Assembly (NCBI RefSeq): GCF_910591885.1
Contig: NC_063269.1
Span: 7,130,001-7,194,000 of the forward strand
Origin: Bombus terrestris
Lineage: Eukaryota; Arthropoda; Insecta; Hymenoptera; Apidae
DNA: 64,000 nt
Direction: 5' to 3'
The position numbers were made by a program, and so were the translations under genes. This document shows, in pieces, positions 13,661 through 25,044 of the stretch (positions are counted from its first letter, which is position 1; each line of letters starts with the position of its first letter). The notes under the pieces are model-generated. The model was not told the DNA's origin and made no database searches. It was given only the letters and a program-made list of their open reading frames with translations.

Positions 13661-13849
13661 ATGGGAAGCTGACTGGAGGATGAGTCTGGGCGTTGTGCGC
13701 GTTATGGGGATGCCTCGGGGTTGCGGCGCGTTGCCTGCAGAAGCAGAGGACCGCCACTGTGACCAGGCCTGCCACGCTCAGGATCAGAAAAACGAGCGCG
13801 ACCACGAACCAGATCGTCTGCATGCCCAGGATCGTCGATGCCTCGGAGT
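13661..13849 (-). CDS. neto: Neto exon: transmembrane helix and juxtamembrane cytoplasmic tail
   Basis: This 63-codon exon is phase 1 at both ends. The acceptor is CTGTATTTCAG and the donor CCAT/GTGAGT. Joined to the LDLa exon it starts N-SEASTILGMQTI, then the membrane span WFVVALVFLILSVAGLVTV continuing AVLCFC. A basic stop-transfer stretch RQR follows, then AATPRHPHNAHNAQTHPP and VSFP. The sequence therefore shows a type I single-pass topology: LDLa outside, a His/Pro/Asn-rich tail inside, and cysteines at the cytosolic membrane face that could be palmitoylated (inference). In insects Neto organises ionotropic glutamate receptors at the neuromuscular junction, and its cytoplasmic tail is alternatively spliced (family knowledge). 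The remainder of the tail is not in this exon. The frame stays open past the donor, but the read-through sequence looks random, so I end the exon at the splice site. Confidence 0.9.
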
Positions 13850-16747
13850 CTGAAATACAGAAAAGAGAAACCGGTGTTGTTTACTACGAAATTGCACAAC
13901 ATAATCCACTGACAGATTTGTTTCTAACCAGCCGACCGTCCGTGGCTTCGCCCGCGCTGTGTTCGAATTTATGTTTATTGTCCTCTGTTTGAGCATCGTT
14001 CAGAAGTTGAATTTCGAAAAACGCCCAAACACGTGTTCGTTTATTTTTAATGAGAAATTTAGATGCCGAATCTCGAGTGTGAAATTTTAGTGGATGCAAA
14101 GATACGGTTGTAGTTTGAGAAAAAATGAAACATGCTTCTTATTTGGTTTCATGAGGGTTGAATTTCGAAAAATGTTGAAATGAATGTTTGTTTATTTTTT
14201 GATACACGCACGTATTTAAACACGCACACTTGGATACGTTTTTTCAGAACGTAACACATATTCCAACGATATTAATAATAATATAATAAAAACTAACAAA
14301 ATGCCTGGAATTTCTTTTACTTCTTGACAGCAGTTTTCGATGCGTTGTATCGACTAATTTGACAAAGCAACTGGGTTGTTATACGCCAGGTTTTTAAATG
14401 TCCACAGATAGAAGTACAAGGGATTTAAATCGGGTGGACGAGGCTGCCATGTCACAGGCCAAGCACGTCCAATCCACGTTCAGGGAAACCTTGTGTTTAA
14501 ATATTGTCTTAGAGACTTGAAGCAGGAAACGTAAATCCGAAACAAATGGTTCTTCGAGCCATGTTTGTCAAGACTTTTTTGCTTGTTTTGATAAGCACAC
14601 GCTCCTAAAGTTTGTCCCCAAGATTTTAGGACACTCTGTATACAATGGTGAATTAAAGATAGATCACTGTATCGTTTTTATTTCATACGATCAGCAATGG
14701 AAATATTATTGCAATTAATTTTGTGATAATTCTCTATGATCCGTATAATAATTCTAAATGATCTATAAGCATATATATCTAAGCTATTTATAGAAAAATG
14801 AAAATATGTGAAAAGTAATCAGTAACATAATAGATTATGTTAAAGTACGTAATTTCTGCAAAAAGTACTAGTATTCACCTAATTGAATAAAAACACAATT
14901 TATTTCGTACAATTGATTACGATATATTTTTTCCTTAGTGTAACTTCGTCTTCCATTCAATTGCTGCTCCGTAAGATGATATTAAAAAGAAAATTTTGAA
15001 TAATAATCTACATATATCATATCAAATTGCTTTATATTTTCGAAGAACGTAATACAATTTTTAACTTGACAAAATCTATCTTCCATCTTCCTCATTGTTA
15101 TTTACTATTATTACAATAAGCCCAGGTATCTTAGCGAACAATTGACAAAAGACGAAACTGTGTACTGTATAGTTTGTAACGTATCTACAGACGAATATTT
15201 AAATTTCTCATTCTTCTAATTTTCAAACATCGAGTTCACCACCAAAATAGCCATTTACGCGCGGAGATGTTCCCTTTTCCCGATTAAACAGCAATGGCAG
15301 TTCATCTTGCTGCCAGGTGCCAAGTCAACTGACAACGGAAGAGAATTAATTCCCTTGGGCGTTGTACAATGTGTTCAAGAGAACAGGCGGCAGAGAAACC
15401 GCCCTCTGACAACGAAAAGTACACGCAGTTTCGTTGAATTGAGAGATCGATAGCGTGTCCTGTATACTTTTTATCATTAGGGATCGGGCGACATGCTATT
15501 ACCATCGCGAAAACGTTAAAAAAAAAAAAAAGAAATTTCACGTAAAACCACACTGACGTTTTACTCTCTGTAACGAAATATTCGAATAGATGGAATTTTT
15601 GCAATATAACGAATAAGAAAAAGATTGAATATGTCAAAGAAGAATCGATCTTTTTCGGCAAATAAAAAATCAAGTCGAAAGTTCAAGCTAATAATAATAA
15701 TCGAACATCGAATTTTCCTCTGAAGATAATACGAATTGTACAATATACAACACTTGCTGTTATAATACTTAATCAACATAAAATAATTAACTTGCGTATT
15801 AAATTCCTTTAATACTTTCGAATAAACTTCCACTCGACCGTAGGATTAACACGAGGCTGTTTCAATCAATCGTCTGAAACGTGAACCATAATCGATAGGG
15901 TTCATGTTAAAATAGATTTGCCACACAAAAGGAATGAAATGCCGTCGATTGATGAGAACAGAAATTGATTAAAATGCTTGCCGTAAAAAGGCAAACGCTG
16001 ACCTGGACTATTCGCTATTTTATCGTTTTCCTATATTTTGTTTTTCTTTGAAACTCCTCTTGTACGGAACCACAACAAATTATCAATTTATTGTGGATAT
16101 TACTACGACGACCAAAAATCAATTGCAATTAAGAAAACCTTCAACGTGATATCATCTTATTCGTAGTTCCATCCAACATGCAAGTTCGTGATCATTAAAC
16201 TTGTCAACGACAAAACAAATATATTTGTCCTGTTATAAATATTAGTAGAGCTTGAAAATATTATGATTCTACGAATAATTTTCGCGATGGCCATATACAC
16301 TCTGTACAAGCTTCTGTCTGAAAACTACACTGCCACGTTCTTAGATTTCGTTTGAAAGTAAAAAGAAAACCTAATATTATGCGTATGGAAAATTCGAGTT
16401 TACGAATCTGGATAACATTGTAACGACCGGCAACTTTCGTAACTTGAACGACTTGCACCAGGAGCCAATAATTCTGCGAAGAATTTACAAAACGCGAATA
16501 ATCGTTGAAAATCAGAAGATGCCATTGTGGGGTCAGCGATCGTTACAGTCTTAAGAAAGATAGCGGTGAAAATTTAATTTGAACATTTCGGGGAAGAATT
16601 CGGCGTTTCCTCGACGCCGCGCCCGATCGCGGTTCGATTACAAATCAATTTGCCGGTGGCGTATTTCATTTGAAATATGAAAGGGCCGCAGTCTGCCGCT
16701 GGGCTGGGGAGGGTCTCTAGAATGAATCGCTGGTAATTAGAACTTAC
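13850..16747 (-). other. Neto intron between LDLa and TM exons
   Basis: A phase-1 intron of about 2.9 kb, GTAAGT to CAG. It holds a dead DDE transposase fragment near its downstream end and otherwise AT-rich sequence with a poly-A run near 15518. Confidence 0.85.
14354..14520 (-). pseudogene. Transposase C-terminal fragment (Tc1/mariner superfamily, DDE_3 type)
   Basis: The minus strand reads FKSLRQYLNTRFP, stop, TWIGRAWPVTWQPRPPDLNP, then LYFYLWTFKNLAYNNPVA. This is the well-known insect transposase pattern 'RWIGR.GP..WPPRSPDL.PLDFFLWG.LK..VY..P', with the aspartate of PLDF replaced by Tyr and a TGA stop inside. A terminus-like sequence (TACAGAGTGTCCTAAAATC on the minus strand) lies at about 14640, so the remnant is probably an internally deleted element of about 0.3 kb. 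It is non-functional and sits inside the Neto LDLa-TM intron. Confidence 0.8.
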
Positions 16748-16870
16748 TGGCACAGAGGGTGGAGGTAGCCTCATCGGAGCCATCGCCGCAATGATTCACG
16801 CCGTCACAAAGGAGGTCCGTCTCGATGCAGAATTCGTTCTGGGTGCATCGGAAGTCCTTGCAGGTGTGCT
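16748..16870 (-). CDS. neto: Neto exon: LDL-receptor class A module
   Basis: This exon encodes 41 codons that are almost exactly one LDLa module. Six cysteines lie in order (HTC, FRC, EFC, LLC, NHC, TLC), with the calcium-binding tail CDGVNHCGDGSDE intact. The acceptor is TCATTCCCAG and the donor is GCCA/GTAAGT. Entry and exit are both phase 1, matching the CUB exon upstream and the TM exon downstream, so the three read as one protein. AG occurs twice at the acceptor (16872-16871 and 16870-16869); only the first keeps the LDLa frame. LDLa modules fold around one calcium ion. In Neto a single copy sits between CUB2 and the membrane. A single LDLa directly after a CUB and directly before a TM argues against LDL receptors, tolloids and CUB-serine proteases. 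The exon is clearly GC-richer than the surrounding intron. Confidence 0.93.
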
Positions 16871-18084
16871 CTGGGAATGAAGAAAATATTCATCGTTGAA
16901 AACATCGTTGACGAGAAAATGAAAATTGAAAAAGTTTCGGATAGAAATAAACGAGCGTTGCGGTGAAATTCTGATGTAAATACAGCGATTCCTATTAATA
17001 TCCGGACATTGTCATGTGCCACACGCTATTGTTGTACGCGTTTGTTTATAATAGTTAACTAGCTGACTGTATTTTTAATAAATTGAAACAAATATCGTTG
17101 TTCAGTATAGAGAAATATACTTAAGAATTAAACATACAACATATGTTCTATTTATTTAATATACTTACTTTTGCTAACAAAGAAAGAATGAGATAAATCA
17201 CGTTGAAAATTCTCGAAATATCGGAATATTAATACGAATCACTGTAGATAAATTTTCATCGAAGACTATCGTGTTGGCTTTAACATTTATTGTATAATTT
17301 TTGCCACATTTTTCTTATCCACCGTATACGTTTGATATTTCGCGGATAAATTGTACGTAAAATGAGAGATTTGCTTGGAAATTGAAGTTTCATGACTAAA
17401 GGACATTTAGATTCTCTTTCTTTATTTACGTTCATAAAACTATAAAAATGCGTAAGGGGCCGCAGTGTAACGATCAGAAGGAGACAGTTTAGAAAAGTTG
17501 CTTCGTCATCTATCGAAGTATACGATGCGATTACGCGTAAATTATAACCGTTCTATCCACGTTGACAGGAAATTCGAACTAATTAGCCGAATTGCAACGA
17601 ATCATTAGTCGAGCGACACACGCGATTGAACAATAAAGAACGAATTCGAGTGAAACGCAAAGCGGGAGCACGCCGCGGATCGACTAATTACACGAACTTG
17701 CATTTTGATATTCAACGTCTGTCTTGCGCCTGGTTCCGACTCATTTCGTATAATGTTTCTGCTGATCTAACGCGATTAGGGAAAATGAATTGATCGCCAC
17801 GACGTGGCCTGCTATAATTAGTTCGACGCGTTAATATTAACGAGAATATTAGGGGCCAACGTTGATATTAACGCGCGATTTGAATAATTGCTTTGATATC
17901 CCAATCACCGATGACTGGGTTGTTTTAACAAGCAGCCCGATGATACTGTTGATCGATTGCTGCTACACTACATTTCGTTATTATGAAAATTTGGATTTCA
18001 GAGAGAACGAGATTACAAAATGAAAATTCTAACCAGTTGAAAAAATGTCGAATTGTCGAAGAAGCACGCGCATGATCCAGAAGG

Positions 18085-18113
18085 AATCAGAGTAAATCAT
18101 GTTTACTCTGATT
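18085..18113. other. Perfect 12-bp-stem hairpin
   Basis: AATCAGAGTAAA and its exact inverse TTTACTCTGATT enclose a 5-base loop (TCATG). It is too short for a typical pre-miRNA, and no paired extension is seen outside the stem. Confidence 0.6.
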
Positions 18114-18329
18114 TATGAATTCTATCATTATTTTTCTGTTACTTTTTCATCCTTTCGTGGCATAATAATTGTAATATAATATCGTAATGATACAATTAGA
18201 GGTACAGCGTTACAATGATCGAAAACTCGGATAACACGGAAGGATTGATGGATGTTCAATGTTCAATGTCAAAATTATACGGAACATTTTGATAATGTAA
18301 CATCGTACACGTATTTACGTCTTATCAAC

Positions 18330-18567
18330 TATTAGGTTGTCCGAAAAGTTTCTTTCGTTTCATAAGGTGATAGATGAACAACAATTTCTGTCTTATATTA
18401 TTTCATTGAATTAGGTATTGTTATGTTGGGTTATATTAGGGTTATATTATATGTTATATTAGGTATTATTATGTTGGTGCATAATTCAATAAACTAATAT
18501 AAAACAAAAATATTGTGCGTGTATTATTTCCTTATAAAACGAAAGAAACTTTTCGGACAACCTAATA
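18330..18567. mobile_element. Mariner-type MITE, copy 3 (internally expanded)
   Basis: Both ends are intact with TA flanks (TTAGGTTGTCCGAAAAGTTT and TTTTCGGACAACCTAA). It is longer than copy 1 because of a short repeated GTTATATTAGG/TATTATGTTGG segment in the centre (about 18415-18480). Confidence 0.92.
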
Positions 18568-19039
18568 CTTAATCGACCGAAGGTTTGATCAACTATCTCA
18601 GCAATATCTCATTACTTGCACTTTCCTCCTCTTCATATTAAACTTTCGAAAAAGATGCACATCCAGAGAATACGTAACCACGGCTAAACGAGACTTCTTT
18701 GTGTGTATTGTGCATGACATCATGACAAAATAGAGAAGATTGGAGAAGGAGCAGCGACTGGAAATTAGCTTCGTTTTATTATAACAAAAATAACTAATCT
18801 CTTCCTGCTATCACTCAACGCCGAACAACACTGTCTAGAGTGACCAGTTAACTTTCATCCAAGTATATCTAACTTTAAAAGTATCCAGTTGCAATCAGTG
18901 GTCCCAATCTGAACCCTTCGACGAATTAAATTCACTTTGCCAAAGAAACGAATCCTGTACGTTCATTAAGAATTCATTAAGAAGCTAATAGCTATATTTG
19001 AAAAAAAAAAACAAAAAAGAAAAACTAATTTCCAAGTAT

Positions 19040-19440
19040 AAATCAGAGCAGCACGATAACTGCCACTTAATGGTACCAGTTAAAATCACGATCGAATGGA
19101 AGCAACAAGAAAATAAATTTAGCCTCCGACGAGCGTCGGCAGGTGAAGATAAAACGAAAAATACGCGGTGGTCAGTTATTCCCGATCGAGAAACGCGCCG
19201 ACGAAGGGAACTATAACTTGGACCGATCATAACAAAGCGGTCGTCGAAGGAATGGAGGGCTGGAGGGGGGATAGGAACGGGGTAACGATCGCTTTGGTCC
19301 CCGTTCGCAATTATAACCCCCTGCGGAAAGGGGTGGAGTTGGTCCAGAATCAAAGGTAATAAAAGGAGAAACGGAGGGTTAAAGGATTGGCGCGAGAGAA
19401 ACGACTGGAAGAAAAAGCAGGGTCCGACATCGCGACGTCC
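19040..19440. promoter_or_regulatory. GC-rich block, function unknown
   Basis: CpG-containing, G-rich on the plus strand (GGAGGGCTGGAGGGGGGATA). Overlapping open frames on both strands match nothing known. Followed by a GAA tract. Possible regulatory DNA only. Confidence 0.15.
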
Positions 19441-19562
19441 AGGGAAGCGTAATTTTCTATAATTTAATAGTTGAAATTCTTTTCGCTTTTATCTTGCTCT
19501 TTCGCTCTTCCGTTCGGTCAGATTCGAATCGTTTCATAGGATAAGAAGAAGGAGCGAGGGCA

Positions 19563-19598
19563 AAGAAGAAGAAGAAGAAGAAGTAGAAGAAGAAGACG
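19563..19598. repeat. (GAA)n microsatellite
   Basis: A run of AAG/GAA triplets with one TAG interruption. Confidence 0.9.
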
Positions 19599-21380
19599 AT
19601 GGCAGAGCGCGGCGTGTTTCATCGTGATTAAAAAGGGACGAACGTTCGTCTACAAATCTTCCGCGATATACCCTTCGACGGAACGAATTTATTTGTCGCG
19701 AAGAGCAATTCTCAGCGAATGATCATTAAAGCTGCAAACTACGTTAGTCGTTCGTTTCCTGAAACTTTCATTTGTCAAATTCTAGAGTTCAGAGATGTTT
19801 GTAACATGGAATAAGTATGGCGAATGAGAACCGAATTTTCGTAATTATTCCGACGATTTATATGTTTCTTATACATCTTATACTATGCGTAATGTTTTCA
19901 AATTTACTTCTCCGATAAAAATCGATCTCTCGATGTCGTTCGGAAGAACAGTTTAAATGTCACACTGAGGAACGTGATCAAATAAATTTGTAAATACTGT
20001 TTCGTCGATGCACGGTGTGAGAGAAATATTCGAAAGTTAAAAGCCAGTTAACCTAGTCAATTTCGCTTCATCTCTATCAACTGACAATTTTTCAAGAAAA
20101 TTTCTAGTGCACGTTTCATCGGTTATAACGATATTTCTTTTTTTTTTTTTACCAATTATCTAGCCAATTCTATAGTTTAACTGTCCAATTTGTCTGATAA
20201 TTATTGTACGCAACTTATATCCGCTGTTGCACTTACGAAAATACTAATTTGACGAGTCCTTGATAATTGACGGGTGCTTTTCTGAAATTGTTCGTAATTT
20301 CATTAGATCGTCACATTAATTCGTAATTGAAAATTATCTTCAATTTTCTTCCATTAAACTAAATTTCAAAGGTTTAAACTTCAAAAGCAAAAACGGTGTG
20401 ATTCGCATCCTAGAAGTGAAAGAAGAAAGGATCAGTTCGACGTGGGATTAATTTCTCCTGCAATTTTCTCTTCTTATAGCAAAATTACACGAGTCATGAA
20501 CTCGTATCGAAATAACCGAATATTTCTTGCTTGTATGACAATGCTATTTAAATTTCAAGAACGAAAAGTTTTTGATGGAACAACTTTACGTTCGAATTTT
20601 TATCGCATTTATTCGCGAAGATTGCATTAGTTTCCATTGAAGGCTAATTAAATACTTTCGTCACGAACATGAAACAAATGCTCGCGTGCCAGCAATCGTA
20701 CTTTCGGCGTTTCTAAACCTCCCTCTGTTTAACTTGGCGCGTCAATTATTCGTCGTTCGTGCGAGCAATCGATCCAGCCGACTCTATCGAAGTTTTTACA
20801 ACGCTTTGCTCGATAATGGCTTTGTGCGACGCGATGCGACGCAACGCGACATGCTGAAAGCACTTTGGGAAAAAACGCGAATATTTGCGTTCGATCGTTC
20901 GATTATTAATTAGGCTTCCATTATCATGACGATGTTTCTCAGCTAATTCGAATTATAGAATCGTAAATGAGTCGAAAATATGTCCAATTCGAGTTGGAGA
21001 ATCTTCTTTCGTATTTCACTTTCAACCAATTTCTCCTGTACCTTTATGAAATACTATTTAACCGATGATGAAGTACAGCCACTTTCTGCGTTAAAAGTAC
21101 AGACTGTATGAAAATTACTCAGATGTACGATGTCGCATTAGTAGTCCTCGAACATCAGAATAAAGCGAATGTAAAATGAGGTTCGTTATGAACTTTCTTC
21201 TTTCACGAGATTTTTAACATCCAAGCTTCTCCCCAAATGATATTTCTCTTTGAGTATCTCAATTATACCTGCAGCGTCTGACACGAAAGTATTTAAGTAG
21301 AAGTAGACAATTTTTCTTAATATATTGCTGTTCTTTGTATGCCATACGACACGATAGGTCGTTCAAAACGAATCTAATAA

Positions 21381-21598
21381 TAGTAGGTCGTCCGAAAAGT
21401 TTCTTTCGTTTTATAAGAAAATAATGGATGCACAATATTTTACGTTCTATATTATTTTATCGAATTACGTATGATCCATTTTGTTCTATAAAAATAAAGA
21501 TCACAGCGTTCGACAGATTAGGTGTCATGTTTTTATAAAGACGCATCGTTGTAGAAGACGTGTCTGTAAAAGAAAGACACTTTTTGGACGACCTAATA
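21381..21598. mobile_element. Mariner-type MITE, copy 4 (second subfamily)
   Basis: The ends read TAGTAGGTCGTCCGAAAAGT and TTTTTGGACGACCTAATA. Its interior (GATCCATTTTGTTCTATAAA and CGACAGATTAGG) matches copy 5 in inverse orientation rather than copies 1-3. Copies 4 and 5 are therefore a separate, asymmetric subfamily, possibly an internal deletion of a full mariner. Confidence 0.88.
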
Positions 21599-22034
21599 CG
21601 TATAGAAATTACGAGATATTTATCGCAAGCAGACACTACGCAAGATTATTCAAAGTTATTTATCAATTACGTTAATAAACCTCGATATTTAATGAGATCT
21701 TGACTTAAGCACTGCTTCAATAAACGTCTTACAAATTTTACATACATTTCCAGACTTTAATCGAAATCAAATAAAAGAGGATAAATCAAAGAACATAACA
21801 GTTTCTTTGTTAAAAGAAAGAAGCAAGTAGAAGAAAATAAATCAAATCGAAAGGAAACTAAATTATTATTAAAATGTACGATTAGTCAATATCGTATGTA
21901 AACATATTCATCGATCTAAACGGAAATTGACAAAAATCTGAAATATATTTCCCATCAAATAGAACTCTCAAACTTGGAACGTGAATGGAGTTTTCAGCAA
22001 GACTATATATATTTCACTGCGATTGCGATTCGAC

Positions 22035-22109
22035 CAACGAGGATTCGCTTGGGGCTCGTTGACTTTCTATGGGGTATTATGGACTCCGGAACTACCCCAC
22101 TTAAAAGTC
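22035..22109 (+). other. Cluster of adjacent short hairpins
   Basis: CAACGAG/CTCGTTG (22035-22041 with 22055-22061) is followed at once by TGGGGTA/TACCCCA (22070-22076 with 22093-22099), the latter inside GACTTT/AAAGTC. Each stem is 6-7 bp. This could be a small structured RNA or chance. Confidence 0.2.
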
Positions 22110-23649
22110 TAGCAGGGTTTAAGTTTCGAACCTCATAAATTGTGTAAATAAATTAGATAGATCGCAGACTCTGATTTTACGTTAGGTGATCGTGAATTGC
22201 TGTATCCATCTCTTAAACATTAACCAGCTTGTTTCAGAATTACAATTAACGACTGGACCATCTCATCAAATTCGTAAGCGAATATGTAACACGTTTCCGT
22301 TCAAGATGAATAGATTCAGAATTTGTAATATTTAATGTTTGTTATATACAAAGATAATTCGTATACTTATAAATACAATAAGATGACTTACTATACAGTA
22401 TAAATATTATTATTTATTACGTCATGCATAAAATCCATGCAACGACGAAGTGTATGTTACGCATTGAACGAAAAATTATTTCAAAAAGTAGGTATGTAAT
22501 TTTAGATTGATCTTACTCGTGAATTTATGATTTCAACGACGTTAAAATTCGTATTAAAGTATCCTACGTCTTCATATGGAAAAGAAAAGATAACCAAGTA
22601 CACTTTCTTTCTAGCAGAGCATATTAAAATTTGTCTACCATTTCTAATATGAACATGATAGAAAATTTACTTTTCACTAAATTCCACTTAGGCTACCTGT
22701 TAAAAATTTTTATACGTTCCTCGTACGTTTCAATTTTTTAAAATTTCTTTGAAGATCTAGGGGATCGGTTATGATAAATAAAACCTCCCTCAAAGTATAC
22801 TTATGTAATTACATAGACAGGAGAAATACTTGCATATTCTCCAAGATAAACTACATTTTAATTTCGTTCATTCAATTTTGCTCGTATTATCCTGAAGGGG
22901 CTGCCAGTTTAAGGACAAAGCAGGGTGACATACGACGCGTCTGCTCTGATCCGAGCATAAAGGAAAGTCGAAATATAAAGTGCATCCGAGCTAAAGCTGA
23001 AAAGACGGTATCACCGTAACGTTGAGAATAGGGCGAAAATACGGCGATTCATCTTCAATGTCAATATCGTAGTTTCCATGACGGGATCAAAGCCTTATCA
23101 CTCTCATGGAATATCGCCAGCAATAACTATAGCTTTGGTACACACCGCGATCTTAACAAATATTACTAAATACTCGTTATATTATCTGCTTTCCTCTATC
23201 CTACGTATTTCCTGTAAAAAAATAGCGTGAATTTATAATAAATAAATTGCACGATAGATAACGTTAGAATATTATCAATTGTTCAGCAGATGCATTACGC
23301 GTATCTCTTAGAAACTAGAAGTTAAATTAGATGTTTGTTAGAAGTATGATCTTGTATATCGTTGAACGCGCCTAACTTTCAACTCGATTGGAACGTGTTG
23401 CACGTAAAATAGGTATACAGGATGGTCCACAAATCAGGCCCTACGGTATTTGAATTATTTGGAATTTGTTTTCAGTTTACCAGAAAGATATTTGCAACAA
23501 ATTTGATTGGCAACAAATGGAGATACGTTTGACTCGCTCCAATAAAAAAACGCTCAAGGGAAGCTTTCAAAAACTTGCAAACAATCTGAAACCATTCACA
23601 GAAAAATGATTTGAAAGTCACACAATGCAATATCTATCACTTTCACTGA

Positions 23650-24480
23650 AAATCACTTTAACGTGCACCTTCACGGCCCAAAGAGAGCAACGATGTTCCA
23701 TTCAATCGGCGAACGATACGTTTACGCGAGCTTCTTCGCGATGAAAAGCGTTAATCGATCGTGGGATTCGATTGTTAACGCTAGCCGCATCGAATCGACT
23801 GTTCGTTGCGCGAACAATACACACACACGCATACACTCGCGTATAACACAATCGCAGCCAAGTCCGCGTCATTACGGAACGGAACGTTCGTACGCGAGCC
23901 GATTTGCTCAACTGCGACTACTGTTAATTTCATTCAGTGTGTCGAGCAAATTGCATCGCATTCGCCCGTTGCCCAGCGTTAAATTATTAGGCAATCGGGA
24001 AAGTTAAACAGCGTCGTTTCCACCGCTGCCACGGCTAACCTCCCCTGTCGTTCGCGTTGTTTTCATCGATTAGCATCCGATGCCACGATACTAATGCCTG
24101 CTAACGGGCCACCGCGAATGCCGCTCTTACAACGCCAACATTCCAATAGCTTCGCGTCGTTGCGACGCCATTACGCCGTGGAAATGGCTGGGAACGGTAT
24201 AATCTACCAACGAATTGATCGTCGACTAATATCCTATGTTTTATTCATTTCCTGTTTTCCCCTCCGCGAAACGAGAATCTCATGATCTCCCTACATAAAC
24301 GACCGATCGGGACGTCATTTTCTTTCGCGGGATTAGCGAGCCTCGTAGATCGTTTCGATGGTTAATTAACGACGATGCACGCAGTGGCTGGATCGTGAAG
24401 GAATTTCGGCTCGTTTCATCCAGCCGTCGAACGTGTGTCGGCAAAGGCATATGAAATTGGGGATTGATGTCTTGTTTTGG
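23650..24480. promoter_or_regulatory. Long GC-rich block, possible enhancer
   Basis: About 0.8 kb of CpG-rich sequence in an AT-rich intron, with repeated TTAATTAACG, ATCGATTAGC and TTAACG words. Frames on both strands are open but unlike any protein. A terminus-like TACAGGATGGTCC lies at about 23417, just upstream, and may mark a degraded element. Confidence 0.2.
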
Positions 24481-24859
24481 GTAGAGAGTGAGTTGTAGGC
24501 TATAGCATTCCTCTTTCTCATCCTTTTATCTTTTCTCTTTCGCTTTTGTAGTAGATGATTGTGATTTCTCTTTTGATTTCGTGCGATTGAAAGGAAGAAT
24601 ACAGCGGTTCTATTGGTTCGTAGGTAAACGTATAAGTCTTAGTTTGCCTTACACGTATACTGCCATATTAAAAAGTGCATGGACTTGTAGGATTCGACTG
24701 TGGGACAGAGTCAGCATCTCTGACGTTGAGAGACCCTTCGACGATTTTAGTCTGAGACACTAAGGCTTATTTATTATACACTGCAGAGGTTTGCGCAATT
24801 TTATATTTTCACCGTCATAATTGGAGGAATGAAATCTAAATAGAAATTTGTTTCGTCTA

Positions 24860-25044
24860 TTAACCCCTTAATCTACGATTTACGTTCCAGACTTTTGGGC
24901 CGAAAACATAGACAAGCTCGCGCAGCTTTCGAGCTATTCGCACGACTTATGTAGTACGATGACCCGTAATATGCCCGTAATATTTACGTTTGACCTGATC
25001 ATCGTACTACGGGCTATGCCCGTAGTTGTAGGTTAATGGGTTAA
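24860..25044. mobile_element. piggyBac-type MITE (TTAA target site)
   Basis: TTAA is present at both edges (24860-24863 and 25041-25044). Just inside, CCCCTTAATCTACGA is mirrored by TGTAGGTTAATGGG. The interior carries a further inverted pair, TAGTACGATGA against TCATCGTACTA, and a direct echo of ATGCCCGTA. TTAA duplication with CCC ends is the piggyBac signature. No transposase is present. Confidence 0.82.

Noticed and set aside
22110..22135. tRNA-like T-loop (GTTTCGAACC)
   Set aside because: Flanking bases do not form a T-stem, and no acceptor or anticodon arm fits.
23410..23440. TACAGGATGGTCC, a mariner-like terminus
   Set aside because: No matching inverted terminus found nearby, so no element can be delimited.
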